Source: Kordia sp050633145 (lineage in GTDB: Bacteria > Bacteroidota > Bacteroidia > Flavobacteriales > Flavobacteriaceae). From it: 64,000 nt of DNA. This document shows, in pieces, positions 59,155-64,000 of this stretch; position 1 is the first letter of the stretch; each line of letters starts with the position of its first letter. The DNA lies in the NCBI RefSeq assembly GCF_050633145.1, contig NZ_JBOEFY010000004.1, positions 62,001 to 126,000 of the forward strand. Reading direction: 5' to 3'. The notes under the pieces are model-generated. The model was given only the letters and a program-made list of their open reading frames with translations, did no database searches and was not told the origin of the DNA. Position numbers and translations under genes: made by a program.

Positions 59155-60873
59155 ATGTTGAAACTTTTCCTTTTAATTAGTATATATTCTATATTTTCTT
59201 TACATGTACATTCGCAAGAAAACAAGATTCACACTGACAGTTTAGAAATATATTCTTTTAAGGATTTAACAGAGAAATACGACTCTTATAAGAATACAAG
59301 TCCAAAAGAAGCAAAAATTTATCTTGACAAAATGCTCTCAAAAGCAACTGTTTTAGAGCAACGTGTTGCTTCACTTTTAATAGCCTGTAGACATGAAACT
59401 TTTTATGGTTCTACCGAAAAGGCATTTGCACATGTTGATTCTGCAATTTCTTTATTAGAAAGTCAAAAGAACACTGTAGAAATGGGCAAGGCTTATGAGC
59501 GAAAAGGTTTTGTTTTTTATTATAAAAAGAAAGATTATAAAACCGCTTTAAAGTTTTATTTGAAAGCATCAAAACTAGCAGAGGATACTAATGACACCTT
59601 ATTAATGATTACTGTAGAACATAAGATTGCAGCCTTGTATTTTATGATCGATAATAAAAAAGTGGCATTGCAAATGTATCGAACTTTATACAATCAAACC
59701 TATGATAAAAAAGAAATTCCCTATGCTATAAAGATTCCTATTATAAAAAGTTTAAGCAATGTTTATTTTAAGAAATATTCACTAGATCCTTCGGTGAAAA
59801 AATTGTTAGATTCTTCTAGTTTTTTCGGTCAGAAAGGTTTGAAACTTGCTTTAGCAGAAAAGAATAAAAAAGATATTACATATCTAACAACTTTACTAGG
59901 AATTGCATCTTATACAAGCAAAAATTACGAGGATGCTTTATCCTATTTGACAAAAGCAAAAACTACTGCTTCCGAAATTGGTTTGAAAGAACGTTTAAAA
60001 TCTGTGTATCATTATAAAGGAATGGTGTTTTTGGCTCAAAAAAAACCCGATTCTGCAATTTATTATTTTCAGAAGAATGCAGTGCATTTAGCAGATACAT
60101 CAAAGCTATTTGCATTTCCTAACACGTATGCACTTTTATCTGAAAGTTATGAACAACAAAACAACTTAAAGGAAGCTTTAAAGTACTCACAGTTAGCTGA
60201 AGCATATACAAGTAATACATATTCAAAAAGAGCTTCATTACAATATACATTAGATACAAAGTACGATTTACCAAAACTGAAAGAAAAGTCAAAACAGTTA
60301 CAATATGAATTGAGTCGCGCTTCTTACACTAAGAAAATTTGGATCGTTTTGGCTTTAATTTTAGTGATGGTTTTAATAGCTAGTTTTGTGTTTTTTAAAC
60401 GAAGAGAACGATTAAATAAAAAGAATTTTGAACAGACTTTAAGAAGTTTATCACAAACCGAAGAAGAAGTAGCAGTTCCTAAAAATACGATTGCTACACA
60501 TGTTTCAGAAGCACAAACAGAAACAATTTTAAATGCATTAGTACATTTTGAACAAAGTACTTTGTTTGTAAATCCTGACTGTACCTTGCCTTTTTTAGCA
60601 CAAGAATTAACTACGAACACTACGTATCTTTCAAAAATTATAAATACTCATAAAAAACAAAGTTATACAGAGTACTTGGTAAGTTTGCGTATTTCGTATG
60701 CCTTAAAACGATTGAAAAATGAGAAACGATTTAGAGCATACTCAATAGCGTCTATCGCCCAAGAATGCGGTTTTAAAAGCGCGAAATCATTTTCAAGAGC
60801 TTTTAAAAAGAAGACAGGAATTTACCCTTCGTATTACATCAAAAATATAGAAGCGGAAACGATATCTGAATGA
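59155..60873 (+). CDS. TPR-containing AraC family regulator
   Basis: Membrane-bound regulator of 572 aa. A signal/anchor segment (about 1-22) is followed by periplasmic TPR-like repeats (about 60-385, with KTALKFYLKASKLAEDTND in parts). One membrane helix lies at about 394-414. The cytoplasmic C-terminus is an AraC helix-turn-helix (about 455-565, ending AYSIASIAQECGFKSAKSFS). This is a widespread Bacteroidota type in which the TPR part senses a cell-surface state. It is followed by the peptide cassette at 60971 on the same strand, so it may control it. The start was chosen because a promoter box lies inside the longer frame. Confidence 0.88.
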   Translation: MLKLFLLISIYSIFSLHVHSQENKIHTDSLEIYSFKDLTEKYDSYKNTSPKEAKIYLDKMLSKATVLEQRVASLLIACRHETFYGSTEKAFAHVDSAISLLESQKNTVEMGKAYERKGFVFYYKKKDYKTALKFYLKASKLAEDTNDTLLMITVEHKIAALYFMIDNKKVALQMYRTLYNQTYDKKEIPYAIKIPIIKSLSNVYFKKYSLDPSVKKLLDSSSFFGQKGLKLALAEKNKKDITYLTTLLGIASYTSKNYEDALSYLTKAKTTASEIGLKERLKSVYHYKGMVFLAQKKPDSAIYYFQKNAVHLADTSKLFAFPNTYALLSESYEQQNNLKEALKYSQLAEAYTSNTYSKRASLQYTLDTKYDLPKLKEKSKQLQYELSRASYTKKIWIVLALILVMVLIASFVFFKRRERLNKKNFEQTLRSLSQTEEEVAVPKNTIATHVSEAQTETILNALVHFEQSTLFVNPDCTLPFLAQELTTNTTYLSKIINTHKKQSYTEYLVSLRISYALKRLKNEKRFRAYSIASIAQECGFKSAKSFSRAFKKKTGIYPSYYIKNIEAETISE

Positions 60874-60935
60874 TTATTTTGTGACTGATTTATAAATGGG
60901 CACTAGTAATTTTTATCTAATGAAAGTTTTACAAT

Positions 60936-60943
60936 TACATTTG
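60936..60943 (+). promoter_or_regulatory. Candidate -7 box of peptide gene A1
   Basis: TACATTTG matches TAnnTTTG exactly and is also present at the same place before the copy A2 (61739-61746). It gives a leader of about 20 bases. Confidence 0.55.
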
Positions 60944-60970
60944 AGATCACATTTTTAAAACCTTAGTATT

Positions 60971-61204
60971 ATGAAAAGAAAACTAGTATTAAAAAAACGC
61001 TCTATTTCTAATTTGAATATTTTCAGATTAGTTGGTGGAACTGGCGGAGGAAATTCTTTGGATGACGAAACGAACAAACCTCCTTCCGAATATTGTAATG
61101 CTCCTGCAACACAACATCAACCTACTTGCGTATATACAGATTGTTATGATGGTTGTAGCATCATTCCAAATCAATGCATGGTAGATCCGCCTACACATCC
61201 GTAA
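60971..61204 (+). CDS. Lanthipeptide-like precursor A1, 77 aa
   Basis: Leader MKRKLVLKKRSISNLNIFRL followed by a Gly-Gly (LVGG) and a core with five Cys, many Thr/Pro and an end CMVDPPTHP. Closely similar to gene A2 (61773-61982): GGNSLDDETN and CMVDP.THP are shared. The leader matches the Bacteroidota class I lanthipeptide pattern. It faces gene B1 across a shared terminator. Confidence 0.7.
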   Translation: MKRKLVLKKRSISNLNIFRLVGGTGGGNSLDDETNKPPSEYCNAPATQHQPTCVYTDCYDGCSIIPNQCMVDPPTHP

Positions 61205-61222
61205 TCTATTTTATGCTGAGAA

Positions 61223-61264
61223 ATAATTCCATTGTTATCAAAAGAAAGACAACAATGGAATTAT
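61223..61264. terminator. Bidirectional terminator between peptide genes A1 and B1
   Basis: ATAATTCCATTGTT (61223-61236) pairs with AACAATGGAATTAT (61251-61264), a perfect 14-bp stem. The same stem recurs at 61991-62029 between A2 and B2. Confidence 0.85.
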
Positions 61265-61279
61265 TATTTTATTCTTCTT

Positions 61280-61564
61280 TTAACAAGGTCCTTGTTGGTT
61301 TGTTATATTACACATTGCATTAAAACATGATGGCTGACAACTGACATCTGTTGGACAGTTATTGTTGGTAGGACATGTTACTGTACAATTTACTGTGCAT
61401 CCTGCTGTTGGACAATTTGCAACACTTAAACACACAAATATTTGTGAAGTATCGCAATCAACTTGTGCAGTAAATGCTGTTCCTCCTTTTATTGTGGATG
61501 CGTTAAAATTTGACACCGTACTTTTTGTGAATGATAGTTTTGCGTTAAGATTCTTTTTCTTCAT
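61280..61564 (-). CDS. Cys-rich peptide precursor B1, 94 aa
   Basis: Leader MKKKNLNAKLSFTKSTVSNFNASTIKGG (given in part) and a core of about 66 residues with 11 Cys in short Thr/Pro/Asn-rich intervals. Paralogue of B2 (62050-62313), with a nearly identical leader. The Cys content exceeds that of typical lanthipeptides, so other cross-links or metal binding are possible. It is transcribed toward A1 and shares its terminator. Confidence 0.7.
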   Translation of the reverse strand: MKKKNLNAKLSFTKSTVSNFNASTIKGGTAFTAQVDCDTSQIFVCLSVANCPTAGCTVNCTVTCPTNNNCPTDVSCQPSCFNAMCNITNQQGPC

Positions 61565-61686
61565 GGCTTTACATTTTATAATCTATTACTTTGAATTAGT
61601 TCATACAGTCAAAGTTTCTGCTGTTAAATGCATATAACTATAAACCAAAGTAACTATTCAACACAAACGATAAAAGAAATAGATAT

Positions 61687-61704
61687 GCCCATTTATAAAT
61701 GGGC
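61687..61704. repeat. 18-bp palindrome, copy 2
   Basis: GCCCATTTATAAATGGGC is a perfect palindrome in the gap between the divergent starts of B1 and A2. Copy 3 is at 62436-62453, and a copy with a broken left arm is at 60888-60901. The three copies mark the ends of the two cassette units, 803 and 749 bases apart. Confidence 0.7.
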
Positions 61705-61738
61705 ACTAGTACTTTTAACTTATTGAAAGTTTTACCAT

Positions 61739-61746
61739 TACATTTG
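61739..61746 (+). promoter_or_regulatory. Candidate -7 box of peptide gene A2
   Basis: TACATTTG in the same context as before A1, giving a leader of about 20 bases. Confidence 0.55.
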
Positions 61747-61772
61747 AGAGTCCATTTTTAAAACTCTATATC

Positions 61773-61982
61773 ATGAATAAGAAACTTGTATTGAAGAAGG
61801 TTTTAATTTCTAGCCTAAATGCTCAAAAATTGTTTGGCGGAACTAGAGGTGGAAATTCACTTGATGATGAAACCAACACAAGCAAAACGTATATAGGATG
61901 TCCCGAAACTCAACATCCAAATTGTACCAAAAGCATAGATCCTAAGAAATGTATGGTAGATCCACTTACACATCCATACTAA
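61773..61982 (+). CDS. Lanthipeptide-like precursor A2, 69 aa
   Basis: Leader MNKKLVLKKVLISSLNAQKL with GG (LFGG), then a core with three Cys and the common ending CMVDPLTHPY. It is a shortened paralogue of A1, with about half of the Cys. Both genes follow the same promoter-like sequence and palindrome, consistent with tandem duplication. Confidence 0.68.
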   Translation: MNKKLVLKKVLISSLNAQKLFGGTRGGNSLDDETNTSKTYIGCPETQHPNCTKSIDPKKCMVDPLTHPY

Positions 61983-61990
61983 CAAATACA

Positions 61991-62029
61991 AATTCCATTG
62001 TTATCAAGAAAAAAGACAACAATGGAATT
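61991..62029. terminator. Bidirectional terminator between A2 and B2
   Basis: AATTCCATTGTT pairs with AACAATGGAATT. It is a duplicate of the stem at 61223-61264. Confidence 0.85.
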
Positions 62030-62049
62030 ATAATCAACTCATTATTCTT

Positions 62050-62313
62050 CTAACAAACCGCAACCTGATTACTTTGCGGATCGCACATTGCATTAAAGCA
62101 TGATTCTGCACAACTAACATTTGTTGGACCAGGAGGGCATCCTACTGTACAACCCAAGGTTGGGCAATTGTCACTTAAACAAACAAATACTAATGATGTA
62201 TCACAAGTAACTTCTCTTGTGTCTCCAGTTCCTCCTTTTATAGTGGATGCTTTAAAGTTTGACACCGTACTTTTTGTGAATGACAGTTTTGCGTTAAGAT
62301 TCTTTTTCTTCAT
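62050..62313 (-). CDS. Cys-rich peptide precursor B2, 87 aa
   Basis: Leader as in B1 (MKKKNLNAKLSFTKSTVSNF) and a core with nine Cys. I chose ATG 62313 because the leader begins there and the same leader opens B1; a longer frame adds 31 residues that match the leader region of B1 in the untranslated part. It is transcribed toward A2. Confidence 0.68.
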   Translation of the reverse strand: MKKKNLNAKLSFTKSTVSNFKASTIKGGTGDTREVTCDTSLVFVCLSDNCPTLGCTVGCPPGPTNVSCAESCFNAMCDPQSNQVAVC

Positions 62314-62430
62314 GGTATTAATTTTAAATTGTATACACTTTGAATTGTTTGTTGCAGTCAAAGTTTCTGCGGTTGAATGCATATGATTCGAAACGAAAGT
62401 AGCCATTCAGCATAGGCTATAAAAGAAAAG

Positions 62431-62458
62431 GGTGCGCCCATTTATAAATGGGCACACC
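62431..62458 (-). terminator. Extended palindrome, copy 3, probable terminator
   Basis: The 18-bp palindrome GCCCATTTATAAATGGGC (62436-62453) is extended to a 28-bp stem by GGTG/CACC. On the minus strand it is followed by CCTTTTCTTTT, so it may end the gene at 62501-64000. Confidence 0.55.
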
Positions 62459-62500
62459 TCTGTTATTAATATTTGGATATTGGTTATTTACTGTAGTTAT

Positions 62501-64000
62501 TTATTCATTTTCATAAATAGAAACAGTCCCGCTGTCTTCATACGAAATAATGAGTAATGCTTTTCCTGTTGGACTATTTTCAGCGTTGATTGCCAAAATT
62601 CCTTCTGGTGCGTAGTCAGTATCTCTTTGTAAGAATTGTAAAAATTGTGGCGCTGTCGGATTTGTAATATCATACACCATTACTTGACTGTTTCTTTCCA
62701 ATCCAACAAATAAAATGTAACGTTGATTTGCAATGTTTAATACTTCTACAGATTCAGGTTCAGCACCTTTATCGTCGCTTCTTTTGTCTGTTTCATTGTC
62801 TTCCCAATCCCAATTAAAACGATTTGGAGTTTCTGCTAAAACACGTGTTGAAATTTCATTTCCACTATCGTATAATAATGCTCCATCAGCAGACCAAACA
62901 CTGAACGAGCGCGCTCCATAGTTGTATAATTTATCATAATCGCCATCACCATCAGTATCTCCTAAATCTAAAGCAATTTTTAAACGACCTATTTTTTCAT
63001 TGGCTTGATAGTTTTCAGAAGTTGGAAAAGCCGTTTCGTCTAAGGTGATATCTTTTACACGGTCTTCACCTACATATCCTGGCGCTCCTTCGTATTCTCT
63101 AGAATCTCCTTCGTTTGCTGAAATTACATAGTCTGTTCCATTAATATTTACAGACGTAATCGCATCTGGTTGATACATTCCGTACACAGGCCAAGTTTTC
63201 AATTCGTTGGTATCATCTTTATCACTTGCATCAATAGCATTTCCTGATACGCTGTAATCTTTGAAACCTAAAGGATAAATAGCTTCAATGGTTTTCGTTT
63301 GTATGTTTACTTTCGCAATTCCGTTATTTTCTTGCAACGAAACCCATGCATATTGTGAGTCTTGTGAAACTGTAATGTATTCTGGCTCAACATCAGCAGC
63401 TAAGTTTGCATTGGGTCCAAATACTCTAAACCCTTGATTTTCCAATGCTGCTTCTTGTGCATTGAAAGCAGAAAAATCTAAGGTAGTTACCGTATTATTG
63501 GCTACTTCAATGATGCTTATTGTACCATCTGGATCAACTGTATAATCATCATTTGGTTCGCCTTCATTGGCTACTAAAATATAGTTTCCATCTTTTGTAA
63601 AAGTGACCATATCTGGTAACGATCCAACTGTATATTCATTTGCCAGCGAGCTATCAGAAGTATTGTACACATATATTTTTCCAGCGGCTTGTTTGTTGGA
63701 AGCTTCTACTGCAATTGCTACTTTTCCATTGTATACTGCAACACTGTTTGGCGTTCCAAAACCACTAACACTGATTGGTGTTTCTGTAACTGGCGCATTT
63801 ACATCAGAAATATCATAGATAGAAATTTGATCTGATTCAGTATTTACCGTAAATAGTTTATTTGTTGTAGGGTCGAATGCAGAGATTTCTGCTGATCCTT
63901 CTCCACCGACATTAATGGTATTTTTAAATTGAAAATTTACCGAAGTATCTATTTGTGCCGTATTCGTTTGATTATCATCATTAGTATTACAGCTATTCAA
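62501..64000 (-). CDS. Choice-of-anchor-I family lipoprotein, 5' end outside the window
   Basis: Beta-propeller-like protein of the choice-of-anchor-I family (GGEGSAEISAFDPTTNKLF in part, then DPDGTISIIEV and YEDSGTVSIYE). About 499 residues lie inside the window, and the reading frame continues past base 64000. The first residues in view, LNSC, form a lipobox, so the full protein is likely an outer-membrane lipoprotein with a short signal peptide just outside. Asp-rich loops (DLGDTDGDGDYDK) look like calcium-binding sites. The family is often linked to phosphate or extracellular hydrolysis but no activity is proven. Confidence 0.85.
   Translation of the reverse strand: MNSCNTNDDNQTNTAQIDTSVNFQFKNTINVGGEGSAEISAFDPTTNKLFTVNTESDQISIYDISDVNAPVTETPISVSGFGTPNSVAVYNGKVAIAVEASNKQAAGKIYVYNTSDSSLANEYTVGSLPDMVTFTKDGNYILVANEGEPNDDYTVDPDGTISIIEVANNTVTTLDFSAFNAQEAALENQGFRVFGPNANLAADVEPEYITVSQDSQYAWVSLQENNGIAKVNIQTKTIEAIYPLGFKDYSVSGNAIDASDKDDTNELKTWPVYGMYQPDAITSVNINGTDYVISANEGDSREYEGAPGYVGEDRVKDITLDETAFPTSENYQANEKIGRLKIALDLGDTDGDGDYDKLYNYGARSFSVWSADGALLYDSGNEISTRVLAETPNRFNWDWEDNETDKRSDDKGAEPESVEVLNIANQRYILFVGLERNSQVMVYDITNPTAPQFLQFLQRDTDYAPEGILAINAENSPTGKALLIISYEDSGTVSIYENE

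Noticed and set aside
62314..62406. N-terminal extension of peptide gene B2
   Set aside because: The leader beginning at 62313 is the same as in B1, and the extension corresponds to the untranslated leader of B1.
38765..62406. LanB, LanC or radical SAM enzymes for the peptide precursors
   Set aside because: No open frame in the window is large enough or has the motifs; the long genes near the peptides are all assigned to other functions.

Overview
The window is AT-rich chromosomal DNA from a marine-type Flavobacteriaceae bacterium (Bacteroidota). The signs are a type IX secretion C-terminal sorting domain, FecI/FecR/TonB-receptor regulation, promoters with the Bacteroidota -7 box TAnnTTTG, a GSCFA protein, and small peptides with a flavobacterial lanthipeptide-type leader. 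The genus Kordia would fit, but this is inference. I see no rRNA, tRNA, CRISPR array, insertion sequence or prophage.

Layout. 1-7.5 kb: an unrecognised protein, a candidate small RNA, branched-chain keto acid metabolism (fused E1, IlvE, E2) and a divergent Lrp-type regulator. 7.5-12.5 kb: a structured RNA, then an operon of a ClpP-like/M28 peptidase fusion, a PLP dehydratase, an ornithine-cyclodeaminase-family enzyme, an aminotransferase and a VOC protein. 12.5-16 kb: small unknown proteins, an ATP-grasp protein and a gamma-carbonic-anhydrase-like (PaaY-type) protein. 16-20 kb: a TonB receptor, FecR and ECF sigma factor. 20.5-24.8 kb: a four-gene locus of a transglutaminase-like 7TM protein, an alpha-L-glutamate-ligase-related ATP-grasp protein, a small membrane protein and an outer-membrane barrel. 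25-39.7 kb: a phenylacetate (paa) degradation cluster with a TetR (PaaR-like) regulator and a strong operator/promoter candidate in front of paaE. 39.7-49.8 kb: aromatic amino acid hydroxylase, GSCFA, AlaRS, and an operon of M23 peptidase, MerR, LemA and two TPM proteins. 50-56 kb: a T9SS-type lectin protein and three paralogous secreted proteins, two with an ExbD-like C-terminal domain. 56-64 kb: a TonB-receptor-like barrel, a TPR/AraC regulator, a duplicated cassette of Cys-rich peptide precursors, and the 3' part of a choice-of-anchor-I lipoprotein.

How the genes connect. Phenylalanine can go to tyrosine (PhhA) or, through phenylacetyl-CoA, into the paa pathway: PaaABCE epoxidase, PaaG isomerase, PaaZ ring cleavage, PaaF-like/PaaH/PaaJ beta-oxidation and PaaI salvage. 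No phenylacetate-CoA ligase gene is in the window. The bkd/ilvE genes handle branched-chain amino acids.

The most novel material is the transglutaminase/ATP-grasp/barrel locus, where two of the genes share an almost identical leader, and seven lanthipeptide-like precursor genes (two of them, at 38765 and 42070, short) with no modification enzymes nearby. Gene gaps are rich in interspersed inverted-repeat elements, and one related element lies in frame inside paaH.
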